Source of the DNA: Salinibacterium sp. TMP30
GTDB lineage: Bacteria; Actinomycetota; Actinomycetes; Actinomycetales; Microbacteriaceae
Length of the DNA: 64,000 bases
Direction of reading: 5' to 3'
Assembly (NCBI RefSeq): GCF_038397785.1
Contig: NZ_CP151642.1
Coordinates: 1,798,001-1,862,000 of the forward strand
The notes below the pieces were generated by a model. That model was not told the origin of the DNA, ran no database searches, and saw nothing but the letters and a program-made list of their open reading frames with translations. Below are positions 47,472 through 57,133 of this stretch, in pieces. Made by a program: the position numbers and the translations under genes. Every line of letters starts with the position of its first letter. The first letter of the stretch is position 1.

Positions 47472-48494
47472 ATGACTTGGATGGTAACCGGCGGTGCCGG
47501 CTATATAGGTGCGCATGTAGTCCGTGCGCTAATTGATGCTCAGATGGACGCCGTCATCATCGATGACCTTTCGAGCGGATTCGAGCGCTTTGTGCCCGAG
47601 GGTGTGCCCTTCGTGCACGCAGACATCCTCGACAAAGAAGCGCTCATCCATGCGATGACCACTCACGGAGTCACCGGCGTCATTCACGTCGCCGGCTTCA
47701 AGTACGCGGGTGTCTCAGTCCAGCGTCCGCTCCACACGTACACGCAGAATGTCACCGCCACAATTTGTCTGCTTGAGGCTATGCAGGAGTGCACGATCGA
47801 CCAGGTTGTGTTCTCCTCGAGCGCAGCAGTCTACGGAACCCCCAATGTGGACCTCGTCACCGAGAACACTGCGAAAGAACCGTTGTCACCATATGGAGAA
47901 TCAAAGCTGATCGGCGAATGGTTACTGCGCAATCAAGCCGTAGCCACCGGCCTGCGCCATACCTCGCTGCGCTACTTCAACGTCGTTGGCTCCGGCGATC
48001 CCGCCGTCTTTGACACCAGCCCGCACAACCTCTTCCCGCTCGTGTTCGAAGCGCTCGTCGCCGGACAGACGCCGCGGATCAACGGAACCGACTACCCCAC
48101 TGCCGACGGCACCAATGTGCGCGACTACGTGCACGTCGCGGACATTGCCGCCGCCCACGTTGCAGCGGCCCGCCGTCTTGAATCGCACGACGCGATCGAG
48201 CCCGCCTACAACCTCGGCAGCGGAGACGGGCTATCTGTGGCCGAGATCATGACGACCGTTGCGAAGGTGACCGAAATCGCCTTCACGCCAGAGCTAGCGG
48301 ACCGCCGTGCCGGTGACCCGCCCCGGATCGTCGCCAACGGCGATCTCGCGGCGCGCGATCTCGACTGGAAGATGCGTCACACCGCAGAAGAAATGGTTCG
48401 CAGCGCGTGGGAGGCACGACTCTATGCAGAAAAAGACAGCGCCGGTAAAATCAGCGCCCACAAGGGTAGCGCGGGAAAAGGAATTGCAGAATGA
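47472..48494 (+). CDS. galE: UDP-glucose 4-epimerase
   Basis: A 340-residue extended SDR that interconverts UDP-glucose and UDP-galactose with bound NAD. Motifs: GGAGYIGAHVV near residue 7, SSSAAVYG, and the catalytic YGESK. The C-terminus ends in an unusual Lys/Gly/Ser-rich tail of about 20 residues (DSAGKISAHKGSAGKG), which the family does not normally have. galE is the first gene of galE-galT-galK, overlapping galT by 4 bp. No galactose regulator is adjacent. Confidence 0.95.
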   Translation: MTWMVTGGAGYIGAHVVRALIDAQMDAVIIDDLSSGFERFVPEGVPFVHADILDKEALIHAMTTHGVTGVIHVAGFKYAGVSVQRPLHTYTQNVTATICLLEAMQECTIDQVVFSSSAAVYGTPNVDLVTENTAKEPLSPYGESKLIGEWLLRNQAVATGLRHTSLRYFNVVGSGDPAVFDTSPHNLFPLVFEALVAGQTPRINGTDYPTADGTNVRDYVHVADIAAAHVAAARRLESHDAIEPAYNLGSGDGLSVAEIMTTVAKVTEIAFTPELADRRAGDPPRIVANGDLAARDLDWKMRHTAEEMVRSAWEARLYAEKDSAGKISAHKGSAGKGIAE

Positions 48495-49600
48495 CCGCAA
48501 AGATCACTAAGCACTCCACCACGCTCGCGGATGGTCGAGAGCTAATTTACTTCGACGACGCCGACACAACACTCGGTGACAAACGTTCCGTTGACAGTAG
48601 GGTTCTTGACCCTCGGCCAGCCACGGCGAGCATGAGACAAGACATCATGACGGGGGAATGGGTGTCGATCGCGGCCGCCCGCCAGAACCGGGTCTTCCTC
48701 CCACCCGCCGATCAAGACCCGCTCGCACCGCAAACTCCCCAGAATCCCTCTGAAGTTCCTGCACTGTACGACGTCGCAGTCTTCGAAAACCGTTCGCCGT
48801 CGTTCGGGCCTGCGCTAGCCGGGAGTGACAACAGCCCGACCGGTCTCGACGATCTCGCAAATCTCGGCCTCGGCCGCATCCGCAGCTCAATTGGTCGCTG
48901 TGAGGTCGTGTGCTTCAGCCCCGATCACGAAGGATCGTTCGGCACCCAGACTGTCAGTCGCGCTCGCACCGTAATCGAAGCGTGGGCCAACCGGACTGAA
49001 GCGCTCTCCGCGTTGGACGGCGTGCAACAGGTGTTCCCGTTTGAAAACCGCGGAGAAGCCATCGGCGTGACTCTGCACCACCCCCATGGACAGATCTACT
49101 CCTATCCATACATCACCCCCAAAACGCAGCGGACACTCGATTCGATCGAGCGCACCAGCCCCGACATGTTCCAGCGCATCCTTGACTTCGAACGCGCAGG
49201 AGACCGCGTTGTGCTGAGCGGAGAACACTGGACCGCCTTTGTGCCGTTCGCCGCTCGCTGGCCCATCGAAGTGCACATGTTGCCCCATCGTCAGATCCCC
49301 GACTTCGCGGCCACCTCAGATGAGGAGCGTGACGAACTCGCCTCGCTCTATTTGACGCTGCTTCGCGGCATCGATGCGATCTACGACTCCCCCACGCCAT
49401 ACATCGCTGCCTGGCATCAGGCTCCCGTGAACCGCGCGCGCGAAACATACCGGCTCCACCTCCAACTGACGTCGCCTCGACGTGCCGCAGACAAACTGAA
49501 GTACCTCGCCGGATCTGAATCGGCGATGGGCGCGTGGATCGGCGACGTTACACCCGAAGCCGCCGCCGAAAACATCCGAAAGGCAATTGAACGAGCATGA
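48491..49600 (+). CDS. galT: Galactose-1-phosphate uridylyltransferase
   Basis: The 369-residue HIT-superfamily enzyme exchanges UMP between UDP-glucose and galactose-1-phosphate. The active-site histidines are in LHHPHGQIYSYPY. Other family segments are MRQDIMTGEWVSIAAARQNR, CFSPDHEGSF and EVHMLPHRQIPDF. It overlaps galE and galK by 4 bp each, so the operon is tightly coupled. Confidence 0.96.
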   Translation: MTAKITKHSTTLADGRELIYFDDADTTLGDKRSVDSRVLDPRPATASMRQDIMTGEWVSIAAARQNRVFLPPADQDPLAPQTPQNPSEVPALYDVAVFENRSPSFGPALAGSDNSPTGLDDLANLGLGRIRSSIGRCEVVCFSPDHEGSFGTQTVSRARTVIEAWANRTEALSALDGVQQVFPFENRGEAIGVTLHHPHGQIYSYPYITPKTQRTLDSIERTSPDMFQRILDFERAGDRVVLSGEHWTAFVPFAARWPIEVHMLPHRQIPDFAATSDEERDELASLYLTLLRGIDAIYDSPTPYIAAWHQAPVNRARETYRLHLQLTSPRRAADKLKYLAGSESAMGAWIGDVTPEAAAENIRKAIERA

Positions 49601-50787
49601 GCGACACCCTGCACCAGCTAAGCGAACGCTTCATGAGCCTTACCGGTAGCAAGCCGGATGGCGTGTGGTCGGCACCAGGCCGCGTCAACCTCATCGGCGA
49701 GCATACTGACTACAACGAAGGCTTCGTGCTTCCGTTCGCCATCGATCGCCGAACACGAGCCGCTGTCGGGCTCCGCGCCGACGGCGTGATTCGAGTCACC
49801 AGCACATTCGACAACACCTCGGTTGAGCTTCCGCTGTCTGGGCTCGACGCTGCGCGTTCCGCGGGAGAGATCGTGGGATGGAGTGCGTATCCGCTCGGCG
49901 TTGCGTGGGCACTCGGACAGCACGGCGCAGATCTGACCACTCTCCCGGGCGCCGACATCATCATCGATTCGACCGTACCTGTCGGGGCAGGCCTGTCATC
50001 GTCAGCAGCAATCGAGAGCTCAGTGGCTCTGGCTCTCAACGACCTCTGGAGCCTCGGATTCTCACGCGAACAACTGGCGAAGGCTGGGCAGCTCGCCGAA
50101 AACGACGTCGTCGGTGCGCCCACCGGAATCATGGATCAGTCCGCATCCCTGCTCGGCGCGACAGATTCGGCCGTGTTCTTGGACTGCCGCTCGCTCGACG
50201 TCACGGTTATTCCACTCGGACTGGCTCACGCAGAGCTGAGCATCCTCGTGATGGACACGCGCGTATCGCACTCGCATGCAACAGGCGGCTACGCAGAGCG
50301 GCGTGCGTCGTGCGAAGCCGGAGCTTCCGCGATGGGAGTTTCGTCGTTGCGTGACGTGAGTGTTTCCGATCTCGACCGCGCACGCGAACTGCTCGATGAC
50401 GTGACGTTCCGCCGCATCCGCCACGTCGTCACCGAGAATCAGCGCGTACTGGACACGGTTCGAACTCTGAACGAAGATGGACCACTCGCCATCGGTGCCC
50501 TACTAGACGCATCCCACGTTTCATTGCGAGACGACTTCGAGATATCCATCCCGGAACTCGATCTTGCTGTGGAGACTGCCCGAGCACACGGCGCAATCGG
50601 CGCTCGCATGACGGGCGGAGGATTCGGCGGAGCAGCGATCGCTCTTGTCCCCCACGCTCGTGTACCCGACGTTGAATCCGCCGTTAGGGACGCCTTCGCA
50701 GCGAAGGGGTTCACCGAACCAGTTACCTTCACTGTCACGCCGTCGACGGGCGCCGAGCGGAATGACATCGACGGCTCCCGAGACTAA
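49597..50787 (+). CDS. galK: Galactokinase
   Basis: A 396-residue GHMP kinase that phosphorylates galactose at C1. Motifs: PGRVNLIGEHTDYNEGFVLPFA near residue 28 (galactose binding), PVGAGLSSSAAIESS near 127 (ATP loop) and MTGGGFGGAAIAL near the C-terminus. It completes the Leloir pathway with GalE and GalT. A weak CGCCAC/GTGGCG hairpin (50848-50876) follows; the rest of the 174 bp to the next gene holds nothing recognisable. Confidence 0.96.
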   Translation: MSDTLHQLSERFMSLTGSKPDGVWSAPGRVNLIGEHTDYNEGFVLPFAIDRRTRAAVGLRADGVIRVTSTFDNTSVELPLSGLDAARSAGEIVGWSAYPLGVAWALGQHGADLTTLPGADIIIDSTVPVGAGLSSSAAIESSVALALNDLWSLGFSREQLAKAGQLAENDVVGAPTGIMDQSASLLGATDSAVFLDCRSLDVTVIPLGLAHAELSILVMDTRVSHSHATGGYAERRASCEAGASAMGVSSLRDVSVSDLDRARELLDDVTFRRIRHVVTENQRVLDTVRTLNEDGPLAIGALLDASHVSLRDDFEISIPELDLAVETARAHGAIGARMTGGGFGGAAIALVPHARVPDVESAVRDAFAAKGFTEPVTFTVTPSTGAERNDIDGSRD

Positions 50788-50961
50788 AGTTAGGCGTCGT
50801 GTTTTCGATGTCCCAGTAAGAACATCACGAAAGACATGCGCGCGAAACGCCACGCCTGAATGAAGACATTGTGGCGGGCGCGTCTTTCTCGTTCACTCGC
50901 CACCCATGGCTCATGGTTGACAACAACATCGGTTTTCATAGTGTGATCTTTCGTTTATGGG

Positions 50962-52422
50962 CTACTCGGGCACAACCCACCAGAACGGGTATCCATGCAT
51001 CTTGTACATAAACGCGCTGTGCAAAATGCGTTTTGCCCAGTGCCCACCCAGCCCAATTTCTGCGGTGGTCTCTTTGATATTGCGGCCGGTTTCCGGATAT
51101 CGAGTCCAGTCCGGAATGATTGGCGACATCACCATCGCTACCGCAGATCCTTCGAAAGCTCCGGTGCCAGCTGAGGCCACGCAAGCAGCGGCAAGATGAC
51201 TCATGGGCGCGCCGTGTGTCGGCGTTGGGTTGTTGGTGCGGATCATGTCGACGATTGAGAATGCCACGGCCTTAGCGATAGCCCCGGAGGGCTGTCCCGT
51301 ACGGGGTGGGGCCGGCGCAATCACGACTCCATCGGGAGTCTTGTGAGGCTTCGAGATGGCGTGCGGAGGCGCGAAAGCTATCCCTGCGGCAAACATATTC
51401 GAGTAGGCCGGAGATTGGTAAGTCTTCGGCCAGTCTGCGGCCTTCCACTCCTCGTAGGGCTTTGCCGTGTAGTCGGCGTCGACTTTCATGAAACCGCTCG
51501 GGGCAAATACCGTTGCAGTGATGTCACGGCCGCCGCGATCAAGAACCGCAAAAGGTACCCCGCGAAACGGCGGCAATAGCATTGAGAAATCAAAATGCAG
51601 GCTCTGTGGCGATCCGTCAACCTGCACGTATTCGATGGTGTCGGCACTGATGTTGGTTGCCGCTGCACCAAGAATTGCCCGAATACCCCGTTCGGCGAAA
51701 AGCGTGCCAGCGAGGGCTCCGCCGCTCATGAAGGAACCTTTGTTTTTGATGATCATGCCACCAACGCCGAAGTCACCGAGTTCCATCTCGTTCGTGAAAA
51801 ATACGATGTCGGCGTTGTCTCGAACTCCGTGTCGGCGTAGCTCGTGTTCAACATTCAGTACATATTCGAACGCAGCACCTTCACACGTGCAAGTACCGTG
51901 CCCTGTGCCGATCACAAAAGTGAGCTTCTCACCCTTGTTAAGCCGAGCGATGCTCGCAGTCAATTCGCGGGCAGCTTCAACCGCGTGCTCTGGAGTGCAC
52001 ACTGAGACTGTATGGCCGTCTTCTGGGCCGAGGCCCGGCGTGGCAGCAAAGTTCAGTGCGGGGCCAGTGGCATTGATGAGGTAGTCGTAAGAAATTCGAG
52101 CAGTGCGACCGGCGGCACCGGCGGCAGTGTATTCAATCTCAATCTGCGGCGTTGAGTCGTTGGCATCGCCGTCAGGCAAGATTGTGGTGGCTTTGGCTTG
52201 GTGGAACTCGATGTTCTTCTTGCGATAAACCGGTTCTAGAGGGAATACAACCTTGCTCGCCGCCATGCGGTCAACGCCTACCCAAATATTTGAGGGAATC
52301 CAGTTCCACTTCGAATTCGGGCTAACCACCACGACATCGTGCGCTTTACCCAGCTTCCGCTTTAGGTGCAGCGCCGCTGTGTGCCCCGCGACTCCAGCTC
52401 CCATAACGACTACTCGTGCCAT
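50962..52422 (-). CDS. Sulfide:quinone reductase-like FAD oxidoreductase
   Basis: The 486-residue flavoprotein has the N-terminal FAD motif VVMGAGVAGHTAALHL, NSKWNWIPSNIWVG as in SQR-type enzymes, cysteines in CTPEHAV and CTCEGAAFEYVLNVEH, and a C-terminal amphipathic segment (HSAFMYKMHGYPFWW) that could dock on the membrane. SQRs oxidise sulfide to sulfane sulfur and pass electrons to quinone. The similarity is to the wider SQR/NDH-2-like group, so the substrate is inferred. The CsoR/CstR-type palindrome upstream supports a sulfide or persulfide link. It is convergent with galK. Confidence 0.82.
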   Translation of the reverse strand: MARVVVMGAGVAGHTAALHLKRKLGKAHDVVVVSPNSKWNWIPSNIWVGVDRMAASKVVFPLEPVYRKKNIEFHQAKATTILPDGDANDSTPQIEIEYTAAGAAGRTARISYDYLINATGPALNFAATPGLGPEDGHTVSVCTPEHAVEAARELTASIARLNKGEKLTFVIGTGHGTCTCEGAAFEYVLNVEHELRRHGVRDNADIVFFTNEMELGDFGVGGMIIKNKGSFMSGGALAGTLFAERGIRAILGAAATNISADTIEYVQVDGSPQSLHFDFSMLLPPFRGVPFAVLDRGGRDITATVFAPSGFMKVDADYTAKPYEEWKAADWPKTYQSPAYSNMFAAGIAFAPPHAISKPHKTPDGVVIAPAPPRTGQPSGAIAKAVAFSIVDMIRTNNPTPTHGAPMSHLAAACVASAGTGAFEGSAVAMVMSPIIPDWTRYPETGRNIKETTAEIGLGGHWAKRILHSAFMYKMHGYPFWWVVPE

Positions 52423-52468
52423 GCCGGGCCTCTATCTCTCTCCTATGAAGATGCCGATGTTCGCACTT

Positions 52469-52486
52469 TATACCCCAGGGGGTATA
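52469..52486. promoter_or_regulatory. CsoR/CstR-type operator upstream of the SQR-like gene
   Basis: TATACCCC-AG-GGGGTATA is a perfect palindrome with 8-bp arms and a 2-bp centre, the pattern bound by CsoR-family copper or persulfide sensors. On the minus strand TTGTGG, 16 bp, TATAAA gives a promoter whose -10 overlaps the palindrome, about 46 bp before the start codon. Repression is inferred; no csoR or cstR gene is in the window. Confidence 0.75.
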
Positions 52487-52634
52487 AACCACAAGCGAGA
52501 TAGCGTGATCTGTTCTCCGCCCGGGCAGCACAAAAATAGGCCTGGCGAGACCGGCGATGCAGTGCCCTCAATCCAACAACCTTGCTGGTCCGGTGAGTGC
52601 AGGCAGCGAGAACTCACAACGCGACAACGACCGA

Positions 52635-53010
52635 TGGTGGAGATGGGGGGAATTGAACCCCCGTCCACTGCTGTAATTCCATGCCTTCTACGGGTGTAGC
52701 TTGTGCAGACGTTCTACTCGGCTCTGACCTTTGCCACAAGCACCTAGGTCAACAAGCCCAGCCAGAGTGCAAGTCCCACGTAGCCCTCAGGCGTAACTAC
52801 GCAGCAATCTCTCTAAATTGCGCCAGGATCCGGGTAGAGAGCATTCCCGATCTGACGGACTTCTTTAGTGCGCTCGCTTAGGCAGCGAGGGCGAAGTCAG
52901 TGCGCTTTGAATTGGCACTTATAGTTTGCAGTCATCGTTAACGAGATAAGGCTGCATTCTCGACCCGCTTCTCATCGTTTTGCAGGCAATGTCGAAACCG
53001 ATCATCCCCC
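52635..53010 (-). ncRNA. ssrA: Transfer-messenger RNA
   Basis: About 376 nt. The minus strand begins GGGGATGATCGGTTTCGAC and ends in the T-arm GGGGGTTCAATTCCCCCC and acceptor CATCTCCACCA, with CCA encoded. The tag reading frame gives ANSKRTDFALAA followed by TAA. tmRNA and SmpB rescue stalled ribosomes and mark the nascent chain for proteolysis. It lies at the end of the prfB-ftsE-ftsX-smpB series but is separated from smpB by an oppositely oriented redox gene. The 5' end is estimated. Confidence 0.96.
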
Positions 53011-53170
53011 TGTGAAGGTCGTTGTCGCGCTGTGGAGTTATCAAATCTGCTTAAAGAACAGGCAGCCCTCAATCATAGTTCAGATCCGGGCTACTAGCCA
53101 GCCCCGGATCACGTACACGCTGCCAGCGAACTTGGGCTTTCATACAGCGACGCCACAGTAGATTCGAAGG

Positions 53171-53443
53171 ATGAGCGAAACAACTGAAGCACTGCCCACC
53201 AAGATCACGATGTACGGTGCAGATTGGTGCCGCGACTGCCGTCGCTCCGAAGCACTCCTCGACTCGATCAACATCGAGTGGACCAAAGTAGACGTCGAGA
53301 AAGATCCCACCGCAGCCGACCGTGCACACGCCATCAGCGGACGCCTCAACATCCCTGTTGTGCACTTCACCGACGGAACATTCCAGGTGGAGCCCAGCGA
53401 CAAAGAGCTCACAGCAAAGATTAAAGAACTCGGCGCAATCTAA
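53171..53443 (+). CDS. Mycoredoxin/glutaredoxin-like protein
   Basis: The 90-residue thioredoxin-fold protein has the active site WCRDC (Cys20, Cys23) and NIPVVHFTDGTFQVEP with the cis-Pro, as in actinobacterial mycoredoxins, which reduce mycothiol-mixed disulfides. It is transcribed in the opposite direction to ssrA and smpB and sits between them. Its role in thiol repair fits the RsrA/SigR pair elsewhere in the window, but no SigR-type promoter was seen upstream. Confidence 0.88.
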   Translation: MSETTEALPTKITMYGADWCRDCRRSEALLDSINIEWTKVDVEKDPTAADRAHAISGRLNIPVVHFTDGTFQVEPSDKELTAKIKELGAI

Positions 53444-53512
53444 GGACACTCCCTCGCCACTAAGTGTGGTCCAGCGCGAGCCAAAACAGGGGCGTGCGCG
53501 AGCTGGGCTCGG

Positions 53513-53992
53513 CTACTCCCCCATGTTCTTGCGCGCGGCTATCGCACGATCCGACTCACGTTTGTCTTGGCGCTCACGCAGGGTCTGACGCTTGTCATAC
53601 TCACGCTTACCCTTAGCGACCGCGAGCTCAACCTTGGCTCGACCATCCAAGAAATAGATCGACAGTGGAACGAGCGTGTACCCGCCCTGTTTGATCTTGT
53701 TGTGAATCTTCAAGATTTGCTCTTTATGCAGCAGCATCTTGCGCTTACGACGCGGAGGGTGGTTGTTCCACGAACCCTGAAAGAACTCAGGAATGTGCAC
53801 GGCATCTAACCAAGCTTCTGCATGGTCGTCGATGTAGCCGTAGCCATCGATCAAACTCGCACGGCCCAACCGCAGAGATTTGACCTCAGTGCCCGACAGC
53901 ACAAGACCAGCCTCAAAGGTGTCTTCGATGCTGTAGTCATGGCGCGCCTTACGGTTGCTTGCAACAACCTTCCGGTCACCTTCCTTGGGCAT
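53513..53992 (-). CDS. smpB: SsrA-binding protein
   Basis: The 159-residue protein has the SmpB beta-barrel motifs KARHDYSIEDTFEAGLVLSGTEVKSLR and LLLHKEQI with IKQGGYTLVPLSIYF, and a basic C-terminal tail (RERQDKRESDRAIAARK) that enters the ribosomal A site. It binds tmRNA encoded nearby and delivers it to stalled ribosomes. It follows ftsX on the same strand by 94 bp. Confidence 0.97.
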   Translation of the reverse strand: MPKEGDRKVVASNRKARHDYSIEDTFEAGLVLSGTEVKSLRLGRASLIDGYGYIDDHAEAWLDAVHIPEFFQGSWNNHPPRRKRKMLLHKEQILKIHNKIKQGGYTLVPLSIYFLDGRAKVELAVAKGKREYDKRQTLRERQDKRESDRAIAARKNMGE

Positions 53993-54086
53993 GATTCACT
54001 TCTCTCTCAAATACGGTTGATGCAGCAATGCTACGGCGGATGCCGACAGTGCAGCAGACCAGTTTAGCGCGAGAGGGGCGCGCGGC

Positions 54087-55004
54087 CTACACCTTCAAAT
54101 ATCGGCTAATCGCGACACCTGCAGAAATCGCGGCGAGACCCGCACCCGACACGATCAGGATAGGTACAACGAGCAGTGCGTCATCCATTCCCAGCAGGCT
54201 GGTGTTGAGCGGCAAAGTCGATGCCAAATAGCCCCGCACGAAGAACTGAACAATCGCAACAATCGCTCCCCCGGCCAACACAGAACCAATGAGGGAAGCA
54301 AACACTCCCTCGAGGATGAACGGCGTTTGAATAAATCGGTTCGACGCACCGACCAGTCGCATGATGCCCAGCTCTCGACGACGGGAGAAAGCGCTAAGAC
54401 GGATGGTCGTGGCAATGAGCAAGACTGCGGCCACCAACATGAGCCCCGCAACCCCAATGGCCGTGAAACTTGCGGCGTTCAAGATCGAAAAGATCGGTTC
54501 AAGATAGGCACGCTGATCTTGCACACTCTCCACGCCCGCTAGCCCAGACAGGCTCTCGATCAGAACGTCAGCCTGCTCCGGATCGACAAGGTTAACCCGG
54601 AAGCTCTCGTTCAACGTCTCTGGAGTGATGATGCCAGCGAAGGTGGTGTCGGCGAACTGCTCGGTGAAGTTCGCGTACGCCTGCGCGTGAGTCTCGAACT
54701 GAACCCCATTGATGTACGGCGCGAGCGTTGCCGAATCCAGTTGTTGCTGAACCGCATCAATCTGGTCTTCAGTCGCTTCTGCGAGAGTGCAATTGCCCGT
54801 CGTGTCGATATCGGTACACATGTAGACCGCTACCTGCGCACGGTCATACCAGTACCCCTTCATTTGCCCAATCTGCATCTGTAGCAAAATCGAGGCCCCC
54901 ACGAAAGTGAGCGAAATGAACGTCACCAGAACGACAGAGACCACCATCGAGAGGTTGCGGCGCAGCCCACTTCCCACCTCGCCAAGAATCAACCCGAGCC
55001 TCAT
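54087..55004 (-). CDS. ftsX: Cell-division ABC permease FtsX
   Basis: The 305-residue membrane protein has an N-terminal helix (residues 18-45), an extracellular domain (about 50-175) and three further helices (from about 180). The extracellular domain has two cysteines in [12 protein letters not shown], a likely disulfide. With FtsE it transmits ATP hydrolysis to peptidoglycan hydrolases at the division site. It overlaps ftsE by 4 bp. Confidence 0.95.
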   Translation of the reverse strand: MRLGLILGEVGSGLRRNLSMVVSVVLVTFISLTFVGASILLQMQIGQMKGYWYDRAQVAVYMCTDIDTTGNCTLAEATEDQIDAVQQQLDSATLAPYINGVQFETHAQAYANFTEQFADTTFAGIITPETLNESFRVNLVDPEQADVLIESLSGLAGVESVQDQRAYLEPIFSILNAASFTAIGVAGLMLVAAVLLIATTIRLSAFSRRRELGIMRLVGASNRFIQTPFILEGVFASLIGSVLAGGAIVAIVQFFVRGYLASTLPLNTSLLGMDDALLVVPILIVSGAGLAAISAGVAISRYLKV

Positions 55005-55792
55005 GCGTCGAGCCCCTCGCCGCGTGAAGGCTGCGCAGCACCGGTCGGCACTGGGCCACCGGGTCTGCTGGCGGCCGGATGCGGGATCCGCTCCTGAGTC
55101 GGAACCGTCTGCGTTTGGTAGCCACCCTGACGCTCATCGCGCACAATCTGGCCACCAATGAGCTCAATGACGCGACGCTTCATCTGATCCACAATTCCCG
55201 CATCGTGGGTAGCCATAAGAACCGTGGTGCCGCCCAGGTTGATCCGTTCGAGCAAAGTCATAATGCCCGCAGAGGTGGCAGGGTCAAGGTTTCCTGTTGG
55301 CTCATCCGCAAGCATGATCGCTGGTTTGTTCACCACGGCACGCGCAATAGCTACGCGCTGCTGCTCACCACCGGAAAGTTCATGGGGAAAACGACTCGAC
55401 TTGCCGGCAAGGCCCACCATCTTGAGAGCATCCGGAACCGCCTCCTGGATGTACCCACGGCTCTTGCCAATCACCTGCAGGCTGAACGCCACATTGTCGA
55501 AGACAGTCTTATTCGGCAGCAGACGGAAGTCCTGAAAAACCACGCCGAGATTGCGGCGGAAATACGGTACCTTGCGGCTCGACAGAGTGTTCAGGTGCTG
55601 ACCCAGCACGTAAATCGACCCCTTAGTCGGGTTCTCCTCTTTAAGGATCAACCGCAAAAAGCTTGACTTTCCCGAACCAGAAGCGCCCACCAGGAAGACG
55701 AACTCGCCCTTAAGGATCTCAAGATCAACCGAGTTCAGTGCCGGTCTAGTGGTGCCCGGATAAGACTTCGAAACAGCATCAAAACGAATCAT
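55001..55792 (-). CDS. ftsE: Cell-division ATPase FtsE
   Basis: The 263-residue ABC ATPase has Walker [10 protein letters not shown] (36-44), signature LSGGEQQR, Walker [13 protein letters not shown] and the switch His in LMATHDAG. After the core, a Pro/Gln-rich C-terminal extension of about 35 residues ([16 protein letters not shown]) goes beyond the usual 229-residue FtsE and is seen in many Actinobacteria. It forms the FtsEX complex with the product of the overlapping downstream gene. It lies 126 bp after prfB. Confidence 0.95.
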   Translation of the reverse strand: MIRFDAVSKSYPGTTRPALNSVDLEILKGEFVFLVGASGSGKSSFLRLILKEENPTKGSIYVLGQHLNTLSSRKVPYFRRNLGVVFQDFRLLPNKTVFDNVAFSLQVIGKSRGYIQEAVPDALKMVGLAGKSSRFPHELSGGEQQRVAIARAVVNKPAIMLADEPTGNLDPATSAGIMTLLERINLGGTTVLMATHDAGIVDQMKRRVIELIGGQIVRDERQGGYQTQTVPTQERIPHPAASRPGGPVPTGAAQPSRGEGLDA

Positions 55793-55918
55793 TTGAAGTC
55801 AGCCTAAGTACGCACGCTTCGGAACGTGGCAACGACGCACCGCGCGTCGAGACTCACAGGGTGGCCAAGTCAGATCACACGGCTGCGCCATCGGCGCCGC
55901 TGGATCAGCGCTGCCGGG

Positions 55919-57025
55919 TCACTCGATGGTGCGCTTGCGCCACTTAATGCCGGCCGAGATGAAACCGTCAAGGTCACCGTCGAACACGTTCGAGGGATTG
56001 TTTACCTCAAATTCGGTGCGCAAGTCTTTCACCATTTGGTAGGGAGCCAACACGTAGCTGCGCATTTGGTCACCCCAACTCGCGGTGATCACGCCCGCGA
56101 TCTCCTTCTTCGTTGCTGCTTCCTGCTCGCGCTGCAACAACAATAAGCGAGATTGAAGCACGCGCATCGCAGCAGCACGGTTCTGGATCTGGCTCTTCTC
56201 GTTCTGACAGCTCACCACGATGCCTGTCGGCAAGTGAGTAATGCGAACGGCCGAGTCGGTAGTGTTCACCGACTGACCACCGGGACCGGAAGAGCGGAAG
56301 ACATCGACCCGGATGTCGTTTTCGGGAACTTCGACAACATCCGTCGTCTCAATGAGAGGAACAACTTCGACCGCCGCGAAACTGGTCTGGCGTTTGCCTG
56401 CAGAGTTGAAGGGGCTCATGCGCACCAAACGGTGGGTGCCAGCTTCAACGCTGAGAGTCCCGAACGCGAAGGGTGCATCGACCTCGAAAGTCGCCGACTT
56501 GATACCCGCCTCCTCGGCGTAGCTCGTGTCAAGAACCCGAGTTGGGTAGGAGTGCTGTTCCGCGTAGCGGAGGTACATGCGCAAGAGCATTTCGGCAAAA
56601 TCGGCGGCATCCACGCCACCCGCTCCGGCGCGGATGGTGATGACGGCGGGTCTTTGATCAAACTCACCATTGAGGAGGGTCTGAACCTCGAGGTCGCCCA
56701 ACATCTTGGTGATCCGGGCGAGCTCGGTTCGAGCCTCCGCTGCCGCCTGGGCGTCACTCTCTTCGTTCGCCAACTGAACCATAATTTCAAGGTCATCGAG
56801 CCTGTGCGAAATTGAAGTGATCTTGGCGAGCTCTGCCTGACGATGGCTGAGGTCGCTTGTGACCTTTTGAGCCTTATCGGTGTCGTCCCACAGATCAGGG
56901 GCGCCCGCCAGTTCGCTCAGCTCGGCAATCTCGGCGGTGAGTCGATCGGTGTCGACCACCTGTCGAATGTCGGCAAAAGTGGAGCGCAGGGCTGCGATGT
57001 CGTCAGAAAAGTCCAGTTCATCCAT
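55919..57025 (-). CDS. prfB: Peptide chain release factor 2
   Basis: The 368-residue RF2 has the stop-codon tripeptide SPF (204-206) and the catalytic GGQ (249-251) in [20 protein letters not shown]. It terminates translation at UGA and UAA. The start is the ATG at 57025 (a GTG 9 bp upstream is also possible). The frame is continuous, so the autoregulatory +1 frameshift of many bacterial prfB genes is absent. It heads the prfB-ftsE-ftsX-smpB series. Confidence 0.96.
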   Translation of the reverse strand: MDELDFSDDIAALRSTFADIRQVVDTDRLTAEIAELSELAGAPDLWDDTDKAQKVTSDLSHRQAELAKITSISHRLDDLEIMVQLANEESDAQAAAEARTELARITKMLGDLEVQTLLNGEFDQRPAVITIRAGAGGVDAADFAEMLLRMYLRYAEQHSYPTRVLDTSYAEEAGIKSATFEVDAPFAFGTLSVEAGTHRLVRMSPFNSAGKRQTSFAAVEVVPLIETTDVVEVPENDIRVDVFRSSGPGGQSVNTTDSAVRITHLPTGIVVSCQNEKSQIQNRAAAMRVLQSRLLLLQREQEAATKKEIAGVITASWGDQMRSYVLAPYQMVKDLRTEFEVNNPSNVFDGDLDGFISAGIKWRKRTIE

Positions 57026-57133
57026 GTCATCCACCAGACTACCCGCGAAGCTCAGACCGCACTGTTGGGTGTGCGCATTCTGCGGGCCTGCGTTGCCGTA
57101 GATGCGTGCGGTCACGACATACGATGGACGACG

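Noticed and set aside
56843-57133. Extended N-terminus of the MFS transporter reaching into prfB
   Set aside because: It overlaps prfB on the opposite strand, and the hydrophobic protein begins properly at 57134.
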